From assembly GCA_017871115.1 (NCBI GenBank), contig JAFCIZ010000001.1:1655501-1719500 (forward strand): a stretch of 64,000 nucleotides of DNA, read 5' to 3'. A model generated the notes under the pieces. The model had not been told where the DNA came from, made no database searches, and saw only the letters and a program-made list of their open reading frames with translations. A program made the translations under genes and the position numbers. Below are positions 25,493 through 36,743 of this stretch, in pieces; positions within the stretch are counted from its first letter, which is position 1; each line of letters opens with the position of its first letter. The stretch is from Cunninghamella blakesleeana (taxonomy: Eukaryota; Mucoromycota; Mucoromycetes; Mucorales; Cunninghamellaceae).

Positions 25493-28400
25493 TTAATTTT
25501 GAAGTACAAGTAGATAAACGTCTATTAAACTTTTAATAATTATATCTTGATCTTCTTTTTTTTCTTTTCCAAGATATTGCCCTAAAAATTCTATGCCTTG
25601 ACTATTTTTAATGGTAACGGCATTAAATAAGCGATCTTTTAATGAATCCATGATATTCTTCGGTAAAGGTACAGTATTTTCTTATTTAAATAAATAAATA
25701 AATACCCAGAAAAAATAAAAAAAAAATAAAAAGGAAACTTGTAATTAAATATATGCACATATGTATATATGTAGATTTGTTTTTATTTTATTTTATTTTT
25801 TTATTATGTTTTACCTCTCAATAATACAATTGATTCCATAAATAGCATTGGTAAAATGGAGAGCGGTGTTTCAGACGAAATTATTAGTTGGTTCATTAAT
25901 TGGAGTGCCTGGTAAAAGTTTTCTTTCTATAAATATATATTTATACATATAAAATATATTAAAAAATATTAAAAGTTTAAAACAAATTGACTTTTTTTTT
26001 CCTTTCCTTATATATATTTATATATATATATATATATTCTATCTAAATTCGTATCACTTACTTCCGTTAATGTGTGTACTCGACAATAATCAAAATAAAA
26101 TGTAGCCATAGTTCCATTACAGAGATTTTTATAAGAAGGTTCTAGATCTTTAAGATAGTTTAATTCCCTAGTTTTTACATATTTCCGTAACAATGATTCA
26201 AAAATAAAATCTAAATCCGAAAAATTCCCAAGCAAACAATAATAATGAATAGCTTTATCATATAACTCTTGATTTAAGCATTGTGATGCCATTTTCTATT
26301 AAGATTGAGTATATTAAAAAAAAAGATAAGTATATATTGATGGGTTAATATATTTATTTAGTTCTTTGTGATTCTTATGATTTAATCTTACCTTATATAT
26401 TTGTTGACGCCTTTGAATTAAACCATGTTGAGTACAATAATCAGCCAATTCTTTACTAACGTCATTGTTTATTAAGGGTAAATTTTCAATCGCCTATAAC
26501 ATCCATGCATAAATATATATAAATATATATTGTTATTATTATTATTAATATTATTTATATATATAGACTATAAATAATAATAATAACAATAATAATAATA
26601 TATAAATATATATATATTATTATTATTAATATTATTATTATTATTATTATTATTCTGTTTACCTTGTTGATTTGATTTCTGCCAGCCATACCACAAGTAC
26701 TCATATAATCAAAAGCAATTCTCCATAAATCCTTTTGTGCCACCAAAAAATTAGCATAAGTAAGTATAAAATAAGCTCTAGTTTCTACTTCAGCTAATTG
26801 GTGTTCATCCCCCATATGAATATAAAGTGGCTGATTATTAAAAATACTATCCAATTGATTATTTTGTAAACTATATCTATCCAATATATCCGTCATATGC
26901 GCTAATAACCACCAATCCAATGCAGAACATTGTTCTAAAGTTGCATAAATGTTGCCTTGTAATAAGGTTATGAGACCAATGTGTTGATCTAATTCATTTT
27001 TATTTTTGGTCCCGTAATTTTTTAATTGTTGTGAAATAGTTTGAATATGCTTGAAATTGTTCCTTATTGTTTCATTATCGTTATCATCATCGTGTGATTT
27101 ATTCATTTGGGAATAAATATTATTATTATCATAATAAACAGAAGCTACAATGGCTTCTACTAAACTTGTAGAATGCTGGTATATTTCTTTTAAATCGCCT
27201 GTCATGATGTTTAAAAGATTGATGGAATGGGTAGCTAAAATGGAAGATGTAGTGGTTTTTAAAGATTTAATTTTTGTTTGGCTTTGTTTGGTGAAAGAGC
27301 GCCATTTACTTTTTTCGTACATAGAATACTCATTGCTATTATTGTTATTATTATTTATTGCATATTGTACATTTGTGTTTGTTGGTATATATTGTTGATA
27401 AGATTGTAAACTGGATATTAATATTTGTAAAATAGATTTTTCATCATCATTATTAATCTGTTGTGAAGTAATATGAAGTAATTGTATCAAGACGTCGAGT
27501 TCACCCCGTAAAATTAATCTAAAAAAACGAGAGAAAATGTTCAATAAGACAACCCGTTACGTATTTATAAAAGTGTATTTGTAATGCTGGGTATTTATAT
27601 ATATTAAACTCACTTGTACACTAACGGCCAAAATAAAGAATGATTTGATGGAATAGAATAGTTAAAAATACCTTGAATATCAAATTTTAATAATGATCCT
27701 ATTTTTATCATATGAGTATATTACAAGTTATTAAAAAAAGATGTTAATCCTTATAATCTCTTATACTATAAAATAAACATTTACAAAACCTTCAATTTTT
27801 CTATATCGTTATTATTATTATATTACGTTTATCCAACTGGTTCAACCAATTCATCAAATTTATACTGATTTCTTTTCGATTATCAGAAAAAAAAAGGATT
27901 TGAAATAGGTGCCAGAGTGATGTTATATTAAGAAAAAGTGTTCTTTCTGAACTTGCTTTCAATCCAGCATCCTATTATTTTATCAAAATAATGATAAAAA
28001 AATAATAGTAATAAAGTATATATATTAATAAGTATCAATCCCATCCATCGGTAAAATAGACTATTATTATTTTTATTATTATTATCATATAATTATTTTT
28101 ATTATATTATTGATATTATTATTACTATCATTATATATATATATATATATATATATTGTTCTGTTCGCTTACATATTTAATATCATTTATATATTCATAT
28201 AAAAGAGACGTGTAAGCTTGAACAAAAGAACTTAAACTTGACGGGGGATCCAAAGAGCTATTTGTTTTATAAAAAATAGTTAAAACTTTTTAAAAAAAAA
28301 TAGACGACTATTTTATTTTATTTTATTCTCAAAATATAACTCTTTTACCTTATTCCATCAACAGCTTCGGCATCTGGTGAATAGATACCATGAAAAACTC

Positions 28401-28573
28401 GATACACTTGAGCTGTTTTATGATAAAACTAAAAAAATATACTTAGTTTTATATCTATAAATATTTTAATTATTATCATATGTAATTATATTTTCAAAAT
28501 AGAAATAAATAGTATATATTACTTTTAATCTTTTTTGATATATATGATGCGCGTTAATCGATGTATTTTCCAT
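25493..28573 (-). CDS. NUP85: Nucleoporin Nup85 (Y-complex)
   Basis: Ten exons: 28573-28523, 28428-28349, 28257-28173, 27971-27827, 27698-27614, 27518-26663, 26493-26392, 26295-26062, 25926-25815 and 25680-25493, giving 645 residues. The protein is all-helical with no catalytic motif. Recognition rests on the ancestral-coatomer-element features of Nup85: the FWPLVYKLILRGELD turn, the WWLLAHMTDIL segment, the LAEVETRAYFILTYANFL helix followed by LWRIAFDYMSTC, and the pattern of helical pairs to the C-terminus. Nup85 is part of the Nup84/Nup107 scaffold of the nuclear pore. The family is divergent, so the assignment is from motif pattern, not from strong identity. A poly-Asn insertion (about residue 210) is lineage-specific. 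Confidence 0.8.
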
Positions 28574-28858
28574 TTATAAATATATGTATATAAAAAGCGT
28601 AAGTTAAGAAAAAGCAAAAAAAAAAAAAAAGAAATAGAAATATAGATCACTTTGTACTTTAAATTTTAAATCCGACAAAAAAATATCGTGACCATTAATA
28701 TTTTTTTTTAAAATTCAATTTTTTTTTTCACCTATTTCTCTTTTTTACACCACCTTATAATTTTTTAAACTTTTGTTGTTTTTATTTTTATTTTTAAAAG
28801 TGTAGCTTAAAAAATAAAAATTTATTTGACAGATACCAAATAAAAAATAAAAATAAAA

Positions 28859-30112
28859 ATGTTAAGGCTTGGAGCTAAAAGGTTTCTTCAAGTAAATATT
28901 CAACAAAAACAACGCTTATTAGCAGTTCCTAATCAATGTCAACAAACACAACTTTTAACACATGCCCTGAAACAATGGACACCTTTCCGATCATTCAACA
29001 GTAGTAAAAAAGCTTTTATGGAAGGAACCAGTCATACCTCTTCTTCTTCAACACAAGCTGGTGCAGAATTTGTAGGCGGATTTAGTACACATGGAAATAT
29101 ACTTGGAAATGCCAAAAACCTATCAGCACCTTCAACACAATTTAAAACCAAAAAACCTACTACACCCGGTAAACGTTGGTTAAAACGAGTCCCTCGTGAT
29201 CATTTATATAAAGGCAAAGCCGTTCGTTCTTTAACTTTAGCTAAACGTAGTACTGGTGGACGTAATAATACAGGTCGTATCACTATTCGTCATCGTGGTG
29301 GAGGTCATAAACGCCGTATTCGTATCCTTGACTGGCATCGTATGGTATCTGGAGAACAACAAGTACTTCGTTTAGAACATGATCCTGGTAGAACCGCTTG
29401 GATTGCTTTATTACGTCATGAAGAAACTGGTAAATTATCTTATATCATTGCTCCTGAAGGATTAAAGCCTGGTGATAAAGTCATTAGTTATCGTGCTGAA
29501 GCAAAAGAACAATCAAAATTACAACAACAACAATTAAAAAAATTACAACAACAACAAGAAGATAAAGAAAATGGATTAATAGCAGAAAATGACCAACTCA
29601 TTAAAGATAACCAAGAGGAAGAGGAAGGTGAACATAGTATTACACGTACAGCTGCTATTGATATTGGTAATTGTATGCCTTTAAAAATGATACCTGTAGG
29701 TACAATTATTCATAATATCGGTTTAAAACGTGATGGCCCTGGTATTATTGCTCGTTCTGCAGGTACTTATGCCCAATTAATTCAAACTGGAGAAACTGGT
29801 TATGCCCAAGTAAGATTATCAAGTGGTGAAGTACGTTTAATTCCTGTCGATGCTTGTGCTACAATAGGTGCTGTCAGTAATCCTGACCATCAACATGAAA
29901 TGTTAGGTAAGGCCGGTAGATCAAGATGGTTAGGTATTCGTCCTACCGTAAGAGGTATGGCAATGAACGCCTGCGACCATCCTTTAGGCGGGGGTCGTGG
30001 GAAGTCAAAAGGTAATAAAGATCCTCGTTCTCCTTGGGGTGTTTTATCTAAAGGTGGTAAAACGAGAAAAACACCTAATGCATTTGTCGTTAAACCAAGG
30101 CCTAGACGTTAA
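28859..30112 (+). CDS. RML2: Mitochondrial large-subunit ribosomal protein uL2m
   Basis: One uninterrupted frame of 417 residues in an otherwise intron-rich region. The first 90 or so residues are basic, Gln/Ser-rich and fit a mitochondrial targeting sequence. The uL2 signature blocks follow: KRSTGGRNNTGRITIRHRGGGHKRR (split here as STGGRNN and RHRGGGHKRR), then IPVGTIIHNI, ARSAGTYAQL and the C-terminal peptidyl-transferase loop HPLGGGRGKSKG with the conserved His. A Gln/Glu-rich insertion of about 55 residues sits between VISYRAE and DIGNCMPL. The protein is near the peptidyl-transferase centre of the mitoribosome. Start: the first ATG of the frame. Confidence is high. Confidence 0.96.
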   Translation: MLRLGAKRFLQVNIQQKQRLLAVPNQCQQTQLLTHALKQWTPFRSFNSSKKAFMEGTSHTSSSSTQAGAEFVGGFSTHGNILGNAKNLSAPSTQFKTKKPTTPGKRWLKRVPRDHLYKGKAVRSLTLAKRSTGGRNNTGRITIRHRGGGHKRRIRILDWHRMVSGEQQVLRLEHDPGRTAWIALLRHEETGKLSYIIAPEGLKPGDKVISYRAEAKEQSKLQQQQLKKLQQQQEDKENGLIAENDQLIKDNQEEEEGEHSITRTAAIDIGNCMPLKMIPVGTIIHNIGLKRDGPGIIARSAGTYAQLIQTGETGYAQVRLSSGEVRLIPVDACATIGAVSNPDHQHEMLGKAGRSRWLGIRPTVRGMAMNACDHPLGGGRGKSKGNKDPRSPWGVLSKGGKTRKTPNAFVVKPRPRR

Positions 30113-30923
30113 ATATAAAATGGATTATATATATAGGTGTATATCTTTTATTATTACTTTATGAAAGAATAAAGTTATAATACTAATAATAATAACTGCC
30201 ATCTCTTGGTATATTTATATATTTATTAAAATAATACATATAATTATTCTCTTTAAATAAATAGACTTTTTAATAATAATAATAAAGGTTTTTAAATTCA
30301 CAGTCATAGAAAGAAACTGAAATTTTTAAAGTTTGATAGGTTTTGATAAAGAACAGAAAAGTGGAGATTTTTTGAATTCAACATTTCTTTTGTTACACAA
30401 TAATGGAGGTAATTCAGTTCTGAGCCGGTTTATTTAATTTTAACTTCATAAAATTTATTAGTAAAAAAAATATACACTATACTGATTTTTAGCCTTTCCA
30501 AGTATATAAAACGTAATTATAATCTATACAATGGCTGCTGATATTACTATTTTTTAAATAGTTATAGTATTTATCAAAGTAAAAGCAAGTTAATGAACTT
30601 GATTACGTATTTAAAGAGTACTAACATGAAATATAACCTAAATCCAATTATTAAAAAAGAAATGTTAATTAACATTGTAAAAAAGAAAAGAAAACGCGTA
30701 CCTTTTAGTTAAAGTGCATGGAACATCTAAAACAATCTAAATAATATGATATAATATTTAATCAAACTAATACATTTCCAGGATAGTAATATTTTTCAAT
30801 TGATTGGCAAAAATTAATTCAACGTAATAAAGGTAGATATTTAAACTATTCAATTTATTTAGTAAGCGTCTAATTACGATGATGCTTGCAGCTAATACCA
30901 TTTTTATTTAATATGCCATTTAT
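30113..30923. other. Intergenic, no gene
   Basis: 3' flank of uL2m followed by mixed A/T sequence. No exon-like segment was found on either strand up to the ATT microsatellite. Confidence 0.55.
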
Positions 30924-31054
<131 letters not shown>

Positions 31055-31220
31055 TTTTCATTTTATCATAGAGCGTTATTTAATAAAAAAAAATACAACT
31101 ACAGCAAAAAATATAAGAGTTTAAAATTTTTTTTGTAATAATAATTATATTTTTTAATCATATTTTTATCGCTCTTTACCCTTTTATAATTAAGAAAATA
31201 AGCTCAAACCTACTTTTGCT
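31055..31220. repeat. Left arm of an inverted repeat flanking the homing-endonuclease gene
   Basis: Starts TTTTCATTTTATCATAGAGC and contains the non-repetitive core TACAACTACAGC. It aligns with the reverse complement of 35193-35355 over its whole length, with roughly 80-85% matching bases by eye. The core is not low complexity, so the match is not chance A/T similarity. Confidence 0.85.
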
Positions 31221-31369
31221 AAATATTTTGCTTTTTTTGCCACCTTTAAGTCTATTTTTTATCGCTTTGTTCTACATGATTTACTAAAAGCCAATTAAAA
31301 TAGTGAAAAAAGTAAGGCTATTAGGTATAAAATTACAGCCTTCAATATTTAAATGGAGTGCTTCATTTA

Positions 31370-34300
31370 TTACTCATTCATGTGGCGATCCAAGTTATCT
31401 TTACGAGTGAATGCTGCATCACAGTTTGGACATTTAAATGGTTTTATCTATACCAATAAAATAACAAATGTACCAGTATGGTATATAAATACAACTATTT
31501 CAAAGAAATACCAATTAAGTAAAATAAAATTATCAAAACTATTGTTTAAAGCCTACGTCAGTGTGTGTTAATGTGTGTCTGTCATGGTGACTTTTATATC
31601 TTGAGTTAAAACCACATTCTTGACAAACAAATCCTTCTTCGTTCTATAATAATATAATCATCCAAATATTAAAAATAATATTAATAATGATGATGGCGAT
31701 GGTGCAAAAAATAAGTAGATAATAATAATCAGCCAAAACAATTGAAAAGAGTAAAAATATTAAATAAAACTTACATCATGAACATTACTGACGTGTTCCA
31801 TTAATAACTCTTTCAATTGGTATTCTTGTGAGCATTTCTTGTATTTACATTTGAACATATACATTTGCTATTTAAATCAAGTCAAATAAAAATAAAAAAA
31901 TCATTTCATTCAATAGGCTAATGACCCCATTTTTATATATTTATTTTATAACTATACTGTATTAGTATATGTATATATACTATATTAAATGATTTGTGAA
32001 TGGTGTATTACATGCTTTCCACTATTTATATGGTAACGAAGACTTGAACTGAAACTAAAAGTCTTGATACATTCTTTATTAGGGCATTCAAGCTTTGGAT
32101 ACTATAATATATTAAATTAAAGAGAATGATGGAAAAAGAAATATAATCTATTATCGCTAAATAATAACACTATTGGAATATTATTTAAACTTTATATAAC
32201 TTACATCATGTTGGTCTCTAAGATGATCTTCCAGAGTAATATTCTTAATAAATAAAAAATCACAGTTTTCCTCGGAACAAGTTTTATATAGCTTGTTATG
32301 GTAAAAACAAAATTAAATAAATTAAATAAATATGCAATTCTATATATATTTTATAATGACCTATTTCAAATACCTTTTTTATTGAGGAAGGCATAATTAA
32401 GTTTTCATTTATTTGTCGAGTAACTGCTAGCTTTGAATATTGCCCTATTATTTTGTGTTCATTTGATAAATCCGTAGATGCTTGAATATTTTTCAGTCTT
32501 TCAGTAAATTGAATTAAGTCCATATCATCGCAGAATTCAATTGGTTCCAATTGACAGGCTGTAAGCCATTCATTTACAAGAAATATATTAGATTCGTAAT
32601 GGTCTCTATAATATTTTAATACACGACAGCAAAGAAAAAAAAGTTATAAAAATCAATAGAGCATCATATTATATATGTATATATAATATTTTGAAAACAT
32701 ATAATTACTGCCCAATAACTTTAACGAATGGATCGCTTGAATTTCTAGTATATTCATGTATCGTCTTCCGCATATCATAATGTAAACCAAATTTTTTTAT
32801 TGATATGTAACCGTTTTTTAAAAGATAATGTAACATAAGACATTTATGATCTAAAGGGACTTCATCATTGATCATGTTTTCTAGAACAAATATTGTTAGA
32901 TACTTGTTGGTTACATTGGTAAAAGGTATATACAAGTGGCTAGGTCGAACACTACGTTCATCTGCTATGTAGTTGTATTCCATTAAGTCAGAGTTGTCTG
33001 AATCATTACCTTCATCAATGTCTGCTTTCTTTCCATAATCATGAATTGTGCTGTTACCATTTATATATATTAATTTATCTTGAATCCATGTTAAAAAGGC
33101 TGTATCTCTTGAGCATAAATATATGCCAGATGCATGTGTATGTCTTAAACGTTCATTAGCTTCTGAGCACTCTCTCCCAATCCACCCATCTGCCGTAAAG
33201 TACCCCAAGATTACTGCAAATAAAGCTACTGAATACTGATAATAATCTTCATGTAACTTAACTTGCTCAATAAAATCTTCATAGCTAATATTGGTGTTTT
33301 CAGAATCATGTAGTGAAGTAGGAATTTGTGGCGACGGTGGTAATAGTTTCGTATCAAGTTTATTAGTATCACAATTAATCAAGTTTGAAGAGGGTCCGCC
33401 AAAACTTTCTATTATATGAAGAATCTTTTCATCTCTGATAATCCATCTAACACAGCCAAGCTTTCCACCATTGTATTTACTCACCTTTTTGTTGTCAGTA
33501 ATTTGAAATCTGAATGAATGTAAAAACAAACATACAGAAGAATATAATAAGGGTTGATTGTAATGATATTAGTAGGGGTGCCAATATACCAAGTATTTTT
33601 TTTATTATAAAATCTTAACAATATTTAGTTGCAATATAAAATATACTCAAACCTTAAATGAATCCTGGTAACACCAATTTTAATTAGTAATTTGTAAAGA
33701 AAGAGAACTGAAGTGGATCTAAAACTAATTCCCATAACAGTACTGCCATCAAGGTGCATCCCATCACCAAAGTATAATCCAAGAAAGAGAAACATAAGTA
33801 ATGACCTTGTATTGAAAAATGAAGAGTCTAACTTGTATATACCATTTGGATTTAATACGATAGTATTAGAATCATTTTTTTCCTTTATATCTAATGATAA
33901 AATAATAATAATAATAAAATAAACTGAACCTTTATACTATGCTTTATACTGTTCAAGTTTTTTATTTTTTTATTTTTATTTTTTTATTTTTTTATTTATT
34001 TTGCATAATTGCTATTTTTATCTTCAGTTAGAATAGTAAAAGTATTAGTAATATTAGACTTACCAGTGATTTCAATTTTTCCTTTACCTTTAATGATGGA
34101 TGATTCGATTTCATCTTTTAATGTAATAGGTACATTTTTATTGCGTGTATTCATATCGGATGTATCTTGATCGGTTATGTTAATACCAGATTCAAATTCT
34201 TGAGAAAGTAGGGTAATGGATGTAGATGAAGGTGTTGAACTAGATTCAGCAAATGAAGTAGACATTGAGGATGTAGAAGGTGCGTATAATTTTTCTACTT

Positions 34301-34595
34301 TTATTTTTTTTCTGGTAGTGGTTGTTGTAAAAGAAATATCTTTTTTTATTCGTTTGCCTTTTTCGGGTACGGGCAGGAAATCGTCATCACTAGAATAGTT
34401 ATTGCTGTACTCCTCAATTGATTCAAGTTTATTTTCATCATCACTAGAATAGTTTTTAGCTTCAGATTCATTTGTGATTAAGCTACTTGAGGTAGCTTGG
34501 ACTTTGTTTGAGTCCATGGTATGAATATTTTCTGTTGGTGGATTAATTGTAGTATTTCTTTTTTTAATTCTTGCTGAACGGCGTGGTGCAGTCAT
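31370..34595 (-). CDS. LAGLIDADG homing endonuclease-like protein with five C2H2 zinc fingers
   Basis: Nine exons: 34595-34064, 33890-33653, 33509-32709, 32605-32374, 32291-32205, 32101-32012, 31867-31775, 31643-31557 and 31447-31370, giving 745 residues. Residues 1-177 are Ser/Thr-rich and disordered, starting with a basic stretch (RRSARIKKR) that looks nuclear. Motif 1 is LFLGLYFGDG (about 212-221) and motif 2 is VILGYFTADG (about 356-365). Both keep the acidic residue that binds the catalytic metal in this family. Between and after them are the mixed alpha/beta pieces expected of a two-domain enzyme. Residues 602-745 are five C2H2 fingers, one per exon, all in phase 0; the last lacks its second His. 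The order resembles yeast HO endonuclease (intein-derived LAGLIDADG plus zinc fingers), but no HINT splicing motif is visible. It may be an active homing enzyme, a domesticated DNA-binding protein, or a mobile-element gene. Confidence 0.82.
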
Positions 34596-35192
34596 TGTAA
34601 TAAAATAAAATAATGTATTAACTTTAAAAGAAAAAGAGAGAATAAAGATAAAAAAGAAATGAAAAAATAAAAAGAAAAAAATAGCTATATGTATATATAA
34701 AAAAAGTAACTGATTTTGAATTTTTTTGCATATATTTATGTAGGTGCAGTTTTTTAAATGACTTTAGACAAGCTTTTTCTTTATCACTTTTATATATGTA
34801 TTTTTAACCATATATATTAATTGTTTTTTAGTTCATTGTTCTTTTTCATATAACTATAGTAACTTGTTTTTAATTATCAATTAATAGTATTGCATTATAT
34901 TTGCTATTAGTATTTATCTTTTTTATTTCTATTTTTTATTAAAATGGGCCCTGATTGCTTTATTTTATTTTATTTTATTTATTGTGTCTTAGGTTCAATT
35001 GTATAGTCTTATTGGTCTAATTTTTTATTTCTTTGTCTATATTCAAGTATAAAATATTATTATTTTATTTTATATCATGCAAACAAAAAAAAAAATCTTA
35101 AATTAATATATTTATTTATTTTTATTTTTATTTTTTGCTTTCGTATGCAATAACTTAGTGCGTTTACGCTATAATAAAAAACTGTTTTAAAA
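34596..35192. other. 5' flank of the homing-endonuclease gene
   Basis: Presumed promoter region, T-rich on the plus strand. No other gene is seen before the right inverted repeat. Confidence 0.5.
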
Positions 35193-35353
35193 GTAGTGAA
35201 AATAGGTTTGCACTCATTTTATTAATAAAAGGGTATATAGCAATGCATATATGTTTAAAAAATATAATTATCATTACAAAATAAAACTTAAACTCTTATA
35301 TTTTTTGCTGTAGTTGTATTTTTTTATTAAATAGCGCTCTATAATAAAATGAA

Positions 35354-35355
<2 letters not shown>
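35193..35355. repeat. Right arm of the inverted repeat
   Basis: The reverse complement matches 31055-31220 in the order TTTTCATTTTAT, GAGCG, TACAACTACAGC, TATAAGAGTTTAA, GTAATNATAATTATATTTTTT, ACCCTTTTAT and CAAACCTA. Differences are scattered substitutions and small gaps. Confidence 0.85.
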
Positions 35356-35385
<30 letters not shown>

Positions 35386-35476
35386 CAATAACAATAATAA
35401 TAATAACAATAATAATAATAACAATAATAATAATAACAATAATAATAATAACAATAATAATAATAAAAATAATAAT
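35356..35476. repeat. AAT/AAC microsatellite
   Basis: Interrupted AAT with AAC units. It is the mirror partner of the ATT array at 30924-31054, so the whole frame is microsatellite, arm, gene, arm, microsatellite. Confidence 0.9.
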
Positions 35477-35906
35477 AAGCTGTACACATTTTTAACTGTA
35501 ACATACAAGTATGTTAAAAAAATGGGGAAGATAAATATCAAGATAAAATATTTAATAGTAATAATCAAGTTTTTTTTTTTTTTTTAAAAAAAAAAAAGAA
35601 CGATAATTAATAAATAAATATATAAGGATATAATTACTTTTTTATCAGATATATCACTTTAGATTAAATAAAAGATTAAGTCAAAATTTGATGTTTTAAA
35701 TAAATATATTTATTTAGTTTAATTTGGCAGGTTCTTTTTAAAGAAAATGCGGCGTTTTAATTTAAATAAAATTCAGTGAGACCACGTAATAATAAGAATA
35801 ATAATAACAAAAATCAAGTCCGGTCAATTTTTATAATTTTCCTCTCTTTTTTTCTTTTTTTATTTTTTTAAAAAAAAAAAGAAAAAACTCTAATTACAAC
35901 TACAAC
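35477..35906. other. Upstream region of the GT31 gene
   Basis: Holds a T16/A12 palindrome at 35570-35597 and a GCGGCG patch near 35750. No gene is seen. Confidence 0.5.
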
Positions 35907-36743
35907 ATGAAAGCATTAATATTAGTGTTTATTCTCTTACCCTTTATTTATTATTATGGAAAATATATTTATGTAATGAATGCGCCTAATATGGGTGTTC
36001 CTGTTGATTGGGAATGCAGCTATCCTGTAAAAACTAAACCATACAATCCTAAAATATTTATAGGAGTATTCACAATTGAAGACAATTATTATCGAAGACA
36101 AATTATACGGGATACTTATTTAAAATATAAAAAGACCGACGACATCATATTTAAGTTTGTTATTGGTAGAACAAAAACGAAAAAAATACTAGAGGAAATG
36201 GATCGTTATCATGATATATTACCTTTGGATATAGAAGAAAATATGAACTATGGGAAAACGTATGAATATTTTGCAACTATATCTGAAACCTTTAAAAATT
36301 ATCCACTTGATTTTGTTATTAAAGCAGATGATGATTCTTATCTTAATCTTGATCTTATATTTCAAGATCTTTCCATAACACCTAGTAATATGACCTATTG
36401 GGGTTATTTGGTTGGTGATACATTTATGGGTGGCGAGTGCTATGGACTTTCTTTTGACTTAGTAAATTGGATTAAAAAGTCAAATGTTTCTAGAAAATAT
36501 AAAAATGGACATGAAGATTCTCAAGTACAAAAATGGTTTAATTGGGGTAACATCAACAATAATATCACTTATCAAACTAGAAATTGTTTAATACATGATG
36601 ATCCTTTATCAAACTCTGTATATGCCAAGGAAATAACAGATAAATCCATCGTTGTACATTATATTAAAACAAATAACAGATTTATTAACATATATTATCA
36701 GATGCTAAATTTAACTCATAGTATAGAAACAGCTAATAATTAA
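35907..36743 (+). CDS. GT31-type galactosyltransferase (beta-1,3-GalT fold)
   Basis: Single exon, 278 residues. Residues 2-22 are a hydrophobic signal-anchor, so this is a Golgi type II membrane protein. Family GT31 features are in order: IGVFTIEDNYYRRQIIRDTY (compare the family's R..IR.TW), FVIGRT, DIEENMNYGKTYEYF, the metal-binding DxD as KADDDSYL (Asp 141-143), GGECYGLS, and the GHEDSQV motif corresponding to the catalytic ED(V/C) motif. It should transfer a sugar (galactose or a related hexose) from a UDP-sugar to glycans of secreted or wall proteins. Donor and acceptor cannot be told from sequence. It is shorter than animal members and has no introns. The start is the first ATG and opens directly into the anchor. 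Confidence 0.88.
   Translation: MKALILVFILLPFIYYYGKYIYVMNAPNMGVPVDWECSYPVKTKPYNPKIFIGVFTIEDNYYRRQIIRDTYLKYKKTDDIIFKFVIGRTKTKKILEEMDRYHDILPLDIEENMNYGKTYEYFATISETFKNYPLDFVIKADDDSYLNLDLIFQDLSITPSNMTYWGYLVGDTFMGGECYGLSFDLVNWIKKSNVSRKYKNGHEDSQVQKWFNWGNINNNITYQTRNCLIHDDPLSNSVYAKEITDKSIVVHYIKTNNRFINIYYQMLNLTHSIETANN

Noticed and set aside
27764..27802. An extra 16-nt exon in NUP85 (AAAAATTGAAGG...)
   Set aside because: It has an AG before and a GT after, but leaves the next exon out of phase. Direct joining of 27827 to 27698 gives an intact frame.
25493..28573. COP9 signalosome subunit 3 for the helical protein
   Set aside because: First impression from length and helices only. The FWPLVYKLILRGELD, WWLLAHMTDIL and LWRIAFDYMSTC pattern fits Nup85 and not CSN3.
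32705..33529. Reading 32705-33529 as a complete gene starting at its own ATG
   Set aside because: The first codons lie in an intron. The frame continues in phase to exon 2 with the first LAGLIDADG motif and to downstream finger exons.
33713..33922. Plus-strand open frame of 69 codons
   Set aside because: It is antisense to exon 2 of the endonuclease gene and shows no family features.
33996..34595. The Ser/Thr-rich frame as a separate 199-residue gene
   Set aside because: It contains a strong GTAAGT donor at 34063 whose phase matches the acceptor at 33891, so it is better read as exon 1. A separate gene is not fully excluded.
31055..35355. LTR retrotransposon
   Set aside because: The repeats are inverted rather than direct, and no reverse transcriptase, integrase or protease motif lies between them.
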